Source of the DNA: Cladorrhinum sp. PSN259
Lineage: Eukaryota > Ascomycota > Sordariomycetes > Sordariales > Podosporaceae
DNA: 64,000 nt
Reading direction: 5' to 3'
Assembly: GCA_033725935.1 (NCBI GenBank)
Contig: MU867072.1
Location: 186,001 to 250,000, forward strand
Position 1 is the first letter of the stretch. Each line of letters starts with the position of its first letter. Below the pieces are notes generated by a model that saw nothing but the letters and a program-made list of their open reading frames with translations, was not told the DNA's origin and searched no databases. The translations under genes were made by a program, and so were the position numbers. This document shows, one piece after another, positions 1 through 10,472 of the stretch.

Positions 1-37
1 TTGATAAGGTTTCCCCTTCTGTCTCAAGAACTTCACT

Positions 38-1173
38 TCACACCACAATGCTCTTCTCGATCTCGGCAACCTCAGCCAATGCCTCCCTAATCCTGCTCTT
101 TGCTTCATCTCCAGGAGGGAGGTATGGCCTTCTCGGCCTCATCTTCTCTTCGGCTCCCTCGATTCCTGCCAGCGGTGCCGTAAAAACACTCGCAGCATAT
201 TTGACTGAAGCAATCCCTCCAGCCTTTAATGCCTGCTCCGCCAATGCTGCCTTTCGATGTAACTGAAGTGCTTCTAGAGTCTTGCCTTGCTGATACAAGT
301 CGTAAACCTTGACGATGGTTCTGGGAAAGACATTGCCGAAAGCGGCAATACATCCAGCGCTTCCCACAGCAAGACCTCCAAGTAAGAAGTCGCTCTGTCC
401 TCCAAACACGGAGAACTCGGACGGACTGAACGTAGCTGCCAGCCTGGTGATTTTGGCCACGCTTCCGCAAGTGAGCTTGACACTGACGATCTCGTCATGC
501 TTCTTTGCCAGCCGGGTAATAGTGTCACTGTTTGTGGTCAGCTACCTAGGCTCCATGAAGAGAAAAATCTTGGACTGTAAAACAATTGAGCGTAAACTTG
601 AGTGAACTGCCTTCTTCACCCCATACCCATTTTCCTTTCCTAAGTAAATCCACCCGGGAAAATATATATAAAAAAAACTTACCTATCCAAATCGATCCCA
701 TTACAAACCGCAGGGAAATTATACAGCACGATCCCGACCCCCTTCCCCTCAACCATCTTTGCAACCTCCCCATAAAACCCATCAATAACCTCCCTGTTCC
801 CACTGCTCCCGGGAAAGTAACCGACGGGCAGGACCAACAAATACTCTATCCCCCCAACCTCGAGCGCATCCTGCACGTACTCCCGCACCTGAGCGACCGA
901 ATGTCCGCTGACGCCCGCCATGATGCTCACTCCAGTCCCCTCGACGCATTCTTTGGCCAGCTGCAGCAGCTGCTTCCTCTCTTCCCTCGTCAACAGGAAC
1001 GTCTCGGCATTGGTGCCCAAGATCACGAGCCCCGCCAATCCAGTGTTGCGAGCTAGGTAAGTAAAGTATTTGCGCTGGGCGTCCAGGTCGAGTGTATCGG
1101 TTGAGGGGTCGAATAAAGTGACGGAGGGTGTCCACACCCCGGTAGGGGGCACTTTGATGATCGAGGACGACAT
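38..1173 (-). CDS. DHDPS / N-acetylneuraminate lyase family aldolase (copy 1)
   Basis: Predicted class I (Schiff-base) aldolase of 326 aa in two exons, 1173-683 and 527-38, around a 155-bp intron (donor GTAAGT, acceptor CAG). The splice joins GIDLD to SDTITRL in frame. The family signatures are all present: the GTNAET loop (equivalent to GTTGE of bacterial enzymes), the catalytic Tyr in VLYNFP, and the Schiff-base Lys in VKLTCG. Length fits the usual 290-330 aa (established for the family). Fungal members include dihydrodipicolinate-synthase-like, 4-hydroxy-2-oxoglutarate aldolase-like and 2-keto-3-deoxy-galactonate aldolase (LGA1-like) enzymes. Fungi make lysine by the aminoadipate route, so true lysine-pathway DHDPS activity is unlikely; the substrate cannot be decided here. 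The ATG at 1173 was chosen because the upstream extension to 1284 is a hydrophobic low-complexity Phe tract translated from a poly-pyrimidine leader. A paralogue lies at 42932-44068. Confidence 0.88.
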
Positions 1174-2053
1174 TTCTTTGGTGATGAAGGAATGGAGTAT
1201 AGGTTGGATCGAAAGCAAAACTGGAGAAGAAGGGGGAAAAAAAAAGAAAAGAAAAAAAAAAGTACAAAATACGTTCACGCTCACTTTGAGGTTTACCTTA
1301 TATATACCTAGGTACGAAGGGTGGTGGTGGTGGTGGTGGTGGTTACAATATATATATATATCACGGCAAGTACGATGGGAACCAGGTCGCTGGGCACCGA
1401 TCCCATTACTTTCCCCCCATCGGCAGCGGCCTGATCGACAACATTAAGAAATGCCGAGGTGACATTCGGAATCCCCCCTTATGCAGCTAACGCTCCTCGC
1501 TCCCCTCAGCGGAGGCAACATCCATCCCACAGCTTGCTTCTTCATCCTGCAGATATATACCATACACACACACATACAGTTTCTCTCCTTTTTGATCCAG
1601 TATATTCGTTTACTTTCCCTATCTCCAAAAAACAAAAAGAAAAAAAAACTTGATTATTAACAGTGTTGTTTTTTTTCGTTCATCCCTTCAAAGTGCGTGT
1701 GCTCCATGATAAAAGCAAGCAAGCACACAAAACAAGCCAACAACAACAGAGCCAAACGAGAAAAAGGCAAGTTCCAAGTAAGAGAAGAGGAAAAAAAGGA
1801 AAAAAGGAAATACCAACAACAGCAGTAAACACACTATAAGAAAACGGAGAGAAAAGCACATTCTTGCTAGTCCCACAACGACATTGCCCCTTTCATATAC
1901 CTCCTCTCCCCATGAAAGAAAACATCAAAGCGAATAGCACGCCGCTAAACAGTCTTTATACTCACCGATTCAAAACCAATCCCTCTCCCATTTGCCACAG
2001 ATATTATACCACAACCACAACAATCCCGACGCAAACACTTAGGGCCCACCTCA
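1174..2053. other. Intergenic: promoter of the aldolase and 3' flank of the Whi2-like gene
   Basis: No convincing gene. The aldolase side holds a pyrimidine-rich leader (as read on the minus strand) and simple repeats; the remainder is A/C-rich. Confidence 0.6.
1320..1343. repeat. (GGT)8 microsatellite
   Basis: Eight perfect GGT units about 150 bp upstream of the aldolase start codon. Seen directly. Confidence 0.9.
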
Positions 2054-3864
2054 CTAACGCAGCCCTATAACACTCATCTCCAAGGTCCAGACCCTCCGGA
2101 TCCACACCTTCAGCTTCTGACCCTCAGGTATCCCCTCAACGCCCTCAAGCTCAACACCCTCCCACCAGCACCTCCTCGCAGGCTTTCTCCAGAAAAGGAG
2201 CAGCTTCTGAGCCATACCCACAGCAGGAGAGTTGATCTCGTTGCCCCTAATATCTGACCTCAGCCTCGCGAGAGCCAAGCTGCAAATCACGGCCTTGTTG
2301 GGTTCGCCCGCGCGATGGCCCCAAGAATCGTCATGATTAAAGCCACTAATCCTCCATCAGTACACAGCTTAGCAAATATTAAGAGGATACAAATCTCACC
2401 CAGCAGTCAACATCTCGATAAGATGGGCCTCGGTAGTGCCCGGCTCATCGCTCTTCTTCAGCCCGCTAAAAATGCCACTCTGATTCAACAGCGCCCTAGC
2501 CGCCGCCCGCTTCACTTCAGTCATTTCCGGCTGATCAATATCCTTCTTGTGCGGGATGGCATAAAAGTCCAAATCTTCGCGCAAGACGATGATGCCGGCG
2601 CGCCTACTGCTGTCATCTCCTCTAGAACCAGGATCGAGCGGGACCACTCCGTCCTGGCCATCCTGCGAAGCGTTAGAATCGGCGGGGATGGTCTGAGCAA
2701 CATTCCGGAAAAAGTCCAGCATGTACTGCAACGAGGCCGGGTCGTACTGCGTGCAAAGCGAGTAAATGTCAGCTATATGTATTTCTAGATTGCGGAGGAC
2801 GTTTCGGATGTGCGTCGTGACTCCTACTCCCGTCTTGCTGTAGTTGCAGGAAAGGGGGAGCACGACGGGCGAACATCTGGTAGACGAATGGATAATGTGT
2901 TCATCCTCGTCATCCTCGTCCGGAGAATTGGAAATGGGGTTGGAATTGGCAAAAGAACCCACATCAACTTGGACGGCGTCGCCTTCCTGGAAACCGCCCA
3001 TGTGTCCTTCGGGAAACAGCCCATTAGGGAAAAGCGAGAGGAGAACAAATTCGGGGAGGGTTAGCAGCTCGTCTCTGGACAGAGTGAAGCGGGTGCCTCT
3101 TTATTTTCCACAATAGAACAGGTTAGTTATACAAGTTCTGTGCACAGTAGAAGAACGGGGGGCATATCTCACCGCAGGTCCATCGTGATGGTTTCATCGG
3201 CGCCGACATCTCCAAGGGTATTGATTGGTGGTCCACCCTGCTGAACCTGAGTAATAATACTCGATGCGCCTCCTGTGGCCGCCATTAGGAATGTAAATGA
3301 CTGGAGAGGACTGGATCCCTCTGTGTAGGCCGGTGGTGGCTCTGCGTCTTCGTCTTTCTTGCTGCTTGTTCGCGACGACGACTCTCCGGGACCCTTTGTA
3401 TCCTGCGGGAGTGCGCGCTTGGTCTCGAGTTGAAATTGCGAGGCAGCTGCTGCGGCAGACGCGCTGTTGGTGTATGATGACGAGGTTACTTGGAAGTGCG
3501 ACGGCGCATACGCTGGCGCGGCGGTCGAGGAGGTGGTACCCGCGGGGGAAGCTTCTTCGTCAAAGAGCTCAGAAAACGAAGGTGGCGGTCGAAAGTTTGA
3601 GCCGCTGGCAGATGCCTCTGAAGCAGGATACTGTGGCGGCGGAGAGAGCTGTCTCGGCGGCGATGGCGGTAAATTGCTGTCGTCGATGGCTGCAGAGGTG
3701 CTCGTACGTACAAGTTCGGCGTCGACCTCGTCGGTAAAACAAACTAACTCGGAATCGGCCACGGCGTCTGTGAGCTCCGCAATTCCTGCTTCCTCTTCAA
3801 CGCTGCGCCGGTTACGGGGGACGGACCCGAAGGACGAACAACTAGAATTCCCCGAGTCGGACAA
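2054..3864 (-). CDS. Whi2-like BTB/POZ-type regulator
   Basis: Probable orthologue of the yeast stress and nutrient regulator Whi2, a cytoplasmic adaptor that binds PSR-type phosphatases and damps TORC1 signalling (established for the family). Preferred model has four exons, 3864-3173, 3098-2963, 2746-2400 and 2345-2054, giving 488 aa. The first ~230 aa are disordered and rich in S, P and A. The BTB-like core follows with FTLSRDELLTLPEF, then VLLSLFPNGL, YDPASLQYMLDFFRN and a Phe-Tyr-Ala-Ile-Pro segment. The C-terminus carries the conserved ARRCWWEGVELEG and KVWIRRVWTLEMS blocks. The second intron (2962-2747, 216 bp) has no stop codon and is a multiple of three, so an unspliced transcript would encode 560 aa. 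I splice it because it has a GCTGAC branch site and CAG acceptor and removing it restores contiguous BTB sequence. Identification rests on remembered family patterns. Confidence 0.72.
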
Positions 3865-4654
3865 CGTGACGGTTTAGGGGGATCGAGGTCCTGCGAAGTG
3901 TTATGCTGGGTGGTGTTTTATTGGATTGTGCTGTGTTCCTTTGTATTCGGAAAACAACGCCAGACAAACCAGCAGACAAACAATGTGTGTGCTGGAGTCT
4001 CGACGGGTCGCGTTTCAACAAGTCTCCAGGTTATTATCCCAAATCAAATTGATGGCTGATGAAGCGATGGACAGGCTGCGGTAGTGGGTGGATCGGCTGC
4101 GTTTCCCCCTAGACACTCGACAAGAAAGTGGATGGACGGATGAATGCTACCCTCATTGAAATACCCTCGAAATTTGAATTCCTCAGGTTGACAAAGTCAT
4201 AGGTGCGAAGCTGGATGATGCAGGCTGGAATCAGAATACAATTGATCAATTCATATGCAAAAGGACGTTGTCGCTGAATGCTGAATGCTGAACCTCATCA
4301 AGGATTCCCAAGATCCAAATGTTGGGCGTCCACCAAGCCCGCAGATGAGGTGGGCCACCGCCCGTGCTCACAAATTCCCTGAGCTCCAGTTGCTGCACAT
4401 TTTCACAGTGCCGGGGTCTCGATGTTTGATAGTGCGGAGCCAATCAAGGGTCATTCTCTGGGGCTGAAGTAGCCGCCCAGATTTCGAGCCAATCACACAG
4501 CAACAGCCAAGAAGTCACAGCTTTGCTGAGGCAGGGGTTCCCAGTGCTTGATGCAGCAAGCAACTTTGAATCACAACCACCAAACAACCAACATCAAGAT
4601 GTCTTGCAACATAGGGTATCTAGACTATCCATATCATAGTATTCAGTTAAATCT
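3865..4654. other. Intergenic: promoter of the Whi2-like gene
   Basis: No coding signal. It lies between the Whi2-like start and the stop of the downstream-facing G-patch gene. Mixed composition with A/T-rich stretches near 4140-4260. Confidence 0.55.
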
Positions 4655-6904
4655 TTAGTCGTCTTCATCATCATCACTGTCTCCAAATATGGCTTTGAAG
4701 ACCTCCTCTCCTGCTCTCTTCCCTTCGATTGCGTCATTCCGAGTCGAGTCGACAATCACGGCCGTTTTCTCCAGCGCCGGTAGGCTTGACTCTGGAGTGG
4801 TGATACCATTCAGTGAATTAGCGGCGCCGCCAGAAGCACTGGACCCAAACTCCAACGCTTGACGGACCGGCACAATAACAGACTCCGAATACACATCAAA
4901 CCCACCGTATTGCTTCTTGGTAGTATTGTTTGACCCAGTAGAAGCTTGCTGCTCATCATCTGGCTGCACGTGTGCTGGTGGCTTCACATTGAACCTTTTA
5001 CACAACAACCTTGTCGGGTAGAAATCCCCCACAGACCTAGTCATCGGCCCAAACATTCCTATTCTGGCAGCCTCTTCAGCGGGATCTTGAGGTTTTGGCG
5101 GTGGCTTAGATAGCATTTCCTTGTTATCAGCTCCAGTTCTCGTTGCTGAAGTCGAAGCAGAAGACGTCGTGAACCGGCTGGCCATTGAACCCGTCATTGG
5201 CTTGAATATCCTGGCACAATTATAAAATTCATGCAACTCCCTGAGCCAGTCATCAGTGCTGGTTCGAGGCGGAACATTCCCGGGTGTCTGCTTGAACCCG
5301 GCTTGATACTCGAGGAAAGCGATGTATCTAGCCCTTTTGTTTTCGTTGTCTGCATACGGAGCTCCAACACCCACGCCCCTGGAAATGGCAGCAATAGCGG
5401 CCTCCTTGCCCAACTGAGGAACACGGCTGAGCAGATCTTGCATCCTTTCTTCCTCACTGAGCGCGTAACCTTCTGGGACTTCGCCCTTGGCTTGAGGCAA
5501 GTCTGCTTTTCCGGTGACGGCAACTAGACGTTCTCGAGCTGCCGGAGTAAGAAAGTCGAAAACTGATTTGCCGGGCAGTTGTTTCTCGCCAAGAATAGCG
5601 GCTCGAGACTTTGGATCGAGTGTGGATGCTTTGGCGGCGTCTGCTGTTGACAGATACGCAGATCCAGCTTGTTCCGCTTGCGATTTTGGTTTCTTGGATG
5701 ACACCCAATCTGGCGGTATCCTTGGCGGAGGGTATTTCCCTTGATCATTGATTGTGGATGTTAAAGGATCGGGCTCCCTGCTGAACAAAAACCCATCCAA
5801 GGGAAGTCTTCCATCATGGCACTTCCGTACCCCAAGCGCGATCTTCCCTAGAGCTGATTTTCGCGATGGTATAAAAGTTGGTTTCGCTTTTAACGTGGGA
5901 TTCGTGGATGTTGTTGCCTTTTTCTTCTTCTTGTCGCCCCCTATTACTCGATTATAAGATATTCTTGGTCCCACTTCGTAAGGATCTTCATCGTCGGATC
6001 CGGTGTCGTTCAAGATGCCAATACCAATACCTCCTCGAGGCTTTTCAGTCGCCTTCTTCCGACCAACTCCAAGGGAGAGTTTCGGCTTCACAAAGCCGCC
6101 CATACCGTCATCTTCATCATCGTCGGAGTGATCATTTTTGCTTGACAGTTGAAGAGGTGTTAATCGCGTCTGTCCTGCGAAGCCAAACCCTTTGTGATCA
6201 GTTTTTCTTACGAAACTGATCATCGGTACGTTCTCGGGCGCAAAAAGATGAGTTTCACTCGCATCGTTCGCGTCGCTTTGTAGGTCGAGGCGCGCTTTAC
6301 GTCGAATTTTGGGACCAATTCCTTGACCTTCTTTCCAACCCATCTTTTGGAGAAGCTTGACACCTATCGTCTCCCCTCCAGCACGAAAAAGGCCCATAAG
6401 CCCCGAAGCTCTTGCAGCATCATTTTCAGTTGAGCCAAGGCTGGCAAATGCAGCTTTCGTTTGAATCCTTCGTTCGTCCTCAGCATCAGCAAGGTCCTCC
6501 TCGTCCATGAAATCCTCGGGTCTTTGTTGGGCAGCATTTTTATCGTCTTTGCGCCGGTTCGTACGGGAGGAGACAAATGTCGAGGGTGTCCATCCTTCTT
6601 TCGAGCCTACGGTGTTGAAGTATCTGCAGAACAACAGGTGTAAGTCAAAAACCCTAGCTCCCTGATAAAGAAAGGCATGGTTTGGCTCTCAAACTCACCC
6701 CGCGCTGAATCCACCTGTGAAGGCGCCATGTAATCTTTTCCTTCCTCGCTCGTCCCTCACCTCCTGTTTCCACACCGGGACATAGGAGCCATCGTCGCGC
6801 ACATCGGGATCTAGTGGTGGAAGGGGCGTTCCAAAGAGAACGAAGGGAGATTGTTGCGCAGTGAGATCGGATTCGTATGCGGCGCGTGACCTCTTGTAGG
6901 ACAT
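4655..6904 (-). CDS. G-patch domain protein, GPATCH1 type
   Basis: A 724-aa nuclear protein in two exons, 6904-6699 and 6623-4655, around a 75-bp intron with GTGAGT donor and TTCTGCAG acceptor. The start at 6904 gives the conserved N-terminus MSYKRSRAAYESDL followed by PFVLFGTPLPPLD; an in-frame ATG at 7000 would add 32 unconserved residues. The N-terminal region conserved in GPATCH1 (FGTPLPPLD through [20 protein letters not shown]) spans the intron, and a G-patch follows (LLQKMGWKEGQGIGPK). G-patch proteins activate DEAH-box helicases in RNA processing and GPATCH1 is linked to the spliceosome (established); its precise role here is inferred. Several acidic D/E clusters, including the extreme C-terminus DSDDDEDD, and a Lys-rich stretch (DKKKKK) are consistent with nuclear location. 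Confidence 0.85.
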
Positions 6905-7682
6905 GGGGAGGGTGGGTAAATATCTCAGGTACGAGAATGGGTTTTTGTGTTTGGAATTGGCGGATTTGTATGTTTGGGGATCTGTGAAATGGTGGCGCAA
7001 TACGATATCAGTAAGGTTAGGTGCCTTGCATCAGTGAACACATGCTGACATGGAGCAGTATGCTAACAGGGAAGGCGGTGAGCAGACATCAGATTGTTTC
7101 TGAATTCAATGGGGGGTGTGGGGCACTCACCCGCTTGAGTGCGGGGGATCCGGATTGGTTTAGCTCATCCGGCGGCAGGTGGATTCCAAGACAGACACTG
7201 CAAGCTGCAAATGTCAAAAGGAGAGATCTGGAACATGCCTGAGGACGCAGTCTTGAGAGAAAAGGGGCATTATGGTAACCTGAATTCAGAATTATGACTT
7301 CCTATTCCGCAAACTCAAGGTAGAATTGTATGAAAAAAAAACCAGTTGCAGGAATTGCCCAATAAGAGCGAAGCAGCTCCAGCAAAAAGTCACGTTTCAT
7401 TGAAGATCGTGAGATCACTTTAGCTCGATGGGAGGGCGTGTGGTAACTTTCCCCGTCAGGTAGCATTCACCCTGTCCAAGTCGGCTCTCAATGCGGGGAA
7501 ATGGAACTCATTTCAGTGTCCGCCAGCTCTACTTTATACTCAGGATGAATCAAATACGTATGCGGTTCGAATGACCTCTTTTTGCAGAGATGTTTTAATT
7601 ATGACAACTAGCATCGAATCCCCGTCAATTTGATGTCGCCTATCTGTTCATTATCTTACAAAATCTTTCCACCTTCACCAAC
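6905..7682. other. Intergenic: promoter of the G-patch gene
   Basis: No coding signal was found on either strand between the G-patch start and the stop of the small gene at 7683. Confidence 0.5.
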
Positions 7683-7996
7683 TCAGGGCTTGAGTGGTCC
7701 CTTGCCTTGCCCGGCGTTCGGTCCCTGAGAGAGTCCTGAGCTACCACCTCCACTAGCATTTAAGCCCGGAATGCCAGCACCGTGCTCATGCTCGGGGACG
7801 GGAGCCGTCTTATCTGCACGCTCAACTCTTGATGAGAGCTTTTGGCACAATGTTAGTACTCTTGAAAGGTAGAAGGTTTACCGGCTAGAGAACATACATT
7901 TTCGTCACCGGCACCGTGGACGATGTTGTGGCCTGCATCCATGGTGTCGTTCTCGTTCTTGGGGCGGTTGGAAACTTCGCTGTGGGATGGAGCCAT
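7683..7996 (-). CDS. Small hydrophilic protein of unknown function
   Basis: An 84-aa protein in two exons, 7996-7898 and 7838-7683, around a 59-bp intron. Every splice element is strong: donor GTATGT, a perfect TACTAAC branch site and an AAAG acceptor, with phase 0 kept across the junction. The product is small, charged and Gly/His/Asn-rich, with blocks such as MDAGHNIVHGAGDEN, PVPEHEHGAGIPGLN and a Gly/Ser tail ending QGKGPLKP. There is no signal peptide, membrane segment or Cys. I do not recognise the family. The composition resembles small stress or conidiation-associated hydrophilins, but that is only an impression. The gene is too short for simple ORF finding and rests on the intron signals and coherent composition. 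A long intergenic region lies upstream. Confidence 0.68.
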
Positions 7997-10472
7997 TGTG
8001 ATGTTTTGTCTGTAAGGGCGGTTGTGGAGAAAGTAGGAGAGCTTGTTTTCTTGTGTTGCTTTGAGTCTGTTTGTTTGACGTGCGGAAAAAGTAGAAATTT
8101 GAAGCTCACAGAGATCCTCGAGTATTTAACCTCCATCGTCAGAGGCATTGAGATTTGACGTCATTGATCTAGAGTGCGACTGAGATTTCGTGTCCGATCT
8201 ACAACACGTGCCCCGCAAACGTCATGTGGAACATTTGGATTGTATAGATCTTTCTCGAAAGGGAACATTATTCCGCTTGCCCTCAATTTAAGCTCTAATG
8301 TGGCTTCTCAACCCACTTGATTGATGGAGAGATGTCTCAGCTGTTTGTAGTGTACACTTTATAAGTCGGTTGGGGCTGTTGGAGCTGCCAAGTCGGATGG
8401 TTCACTTGACGTATGCCGCACTCCCGTCCCTACCACCCACCATCTTGAAGAGGTAACAAATCAACAGTTCATTTGGAATTCTGTACGCTATTACCCCTTT
8501 CATAATATCAGTATAAGACCGAAGCAGATATCTGCCTCAATCCCTAAAGATAAGTCAATGTACATTCTCGCCAGTCACTTGACCAGATCAAATGCGTATC
8601 ATTCTTGAACGGGCTATTTCAACAGCCTCTCTCCGCCTGGGCTGCAATGTCGGGCGATTTCCTCGTCTCACCCGCAGGTCTCACTCTGAGTGGCCGTTTG
8701 GTCTATGCGTGCTGCAGACCACGTGCAGAAGGCTGACATGAGGCCCTATCATTGGTCATCGAGAAGAGACCTGGACAAACAAGCTGACGGGACGTGGATG
8801 CAAGATAACCTGCGGGTCGATGGAGTTTGTTTGGAGACGGCAAGCAATGTTGTGGTGCCACCACATCTACCTATATCTGCACGATGGAAATGAACGGATC
8901 GCGTTGTTGTCGGACACCGCTTCGCTTGAACAGTCCACTGCTATTAAGTCCTCACGAATGTTCACCGTCTAGGACGGTTTCATCTTACTTACAGTCAACA
9001 CCAATTGATGGAAATCGGGCCGTCGGTAAGGCCGCCCTGGCCACCTCAGTGCAGTTGGCAGATGGTGCAGCAGCGCACCAGTTAACACACCTCCTCCGCC
9101 GAATCAGACCAATCAAGATCGCGGCCATAAGCCAGTCCTGCAGCCAGCCCAGCTCAGAATGTCGTCTGTCCATTGGAACAGAATCTCCTCCTGTTTGTGT
9201 CCAAGCAGAAACTGGGCACAAAGCTCGGGTTTTAACAGAAATAGGCACCGGTGAGATTGTCATTTAGTCCTGGCTAGACAGACCGTCTAATGTGTAGACA
9301 GAAAACTACAGAGAGTTTTGATGTAGGGCGGGAGGATAAATGGAATAAGGTAGGCGAACGTCATGGGGAAGCTGGGAGACTTGAGAGCCCTTTTTTTTTT
9401 CTTGGGGGTCGAAAGTTCGCATCCTGCCCCTCGGTGCTGGAATGCTGCAAACGACCCACTCCCAGCTGGTGGGCCGAACGCCAGTCCCAGGGGCCAGGAC
9501 AGGACGGGAGCGGGGGGAAGGCCTGGAGGCGAAACTTCCTTTCCTTCCATGACCAGACCAGATCATTTCCATTTCTCTCTTTCCCTGCGCAAACACTCGA
9601 GTGATGATTGCAGTTGGCATGATCACTAAATCTAAATGCAGGTGATAGTTACATAGGAGGCGTGGAGCCCAATTGAGCAAACGAAGTGTAAGAAATCATG
9701 ATAAAAACCAAAATTCCAAAATCGCGGTAAACCTGGAAATTGGCGAGTGGAATCGCAGCTATCCAATCCGAGTGTGCAGCCCGGTATCTAGCGTCAACTG
9801 CAAGCCCCTGGCTCGGGTGCCCAAACACCAGCAACCTGCTTGATACCTGCTCCCCTCAATTCACTAAAAGGCAACCTTCGACTGCCCAACATTTGGGAAT
9901 CCAACCTTGGAACGACACGCTGCACAAGCTGGCATCGTGGACCACCAGCCCACGAACCCACCGCTGCCTCCACGCTTCTCCAACCAGAACCACTTGACCA
10001 GCCCCCAATTCTTTGTCTGCCGAAGCCCGCTCCACCGCCCGTGGACAGCGCCCAGCTCGCCAGCACGCAGCAGAGTCGACGTTGCTCCGTTGCCAGGTGC
10101 TGCTCCCGACACTTGACGCTTCGACGTCTCAACAGCGCTCCTCTCCGCCTCCGTCATTTTATCTCCGACCGTCCCACCGCCCTGCCCCTGTGCCGCTTGC
10201 CCGACCGATCGAGTTGACTTCCAACCTCGACGAGGAATCCGTGGTTGTGTTGTCTTTGGTGCGAACCTACTCTTCGACTGTTGATTGTTTCCCCCTGCAT
10301 CATTATCGATCGCCTCTGCGTCGTCCTGCATCTCGCATCGAACTGGACCGAACGGCCACACAAACCCCCGTAGATAACATCATTTCTGGCTGAATGCCCA
10401 TCTCCATTGCACTTTGCTAGCGGGCGTTCGAAGTGAACGTCATTGCCCGGTTTCTGCGAGACTCCATCAGCC
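7997..10472. other. Intergenic, 2.5 kb: two divergent promoters
   Basis: Separates the small gene (-) from the KIN1-type kinase (+). Open frames exist (for example around 8827-9267) but start at non-ATG codons and look random. The 600 bp before the kinase are very C-rich, as expected of a fungal 5' leader. Confidence 0.55.

Noticed and set aside
8827..9267. 146-codon plus-strand frame in the intergenic region before the kinase
   Set aside because: Non-ATG start, no recognisable motif, and a similarly long antisense frame over the same bases.
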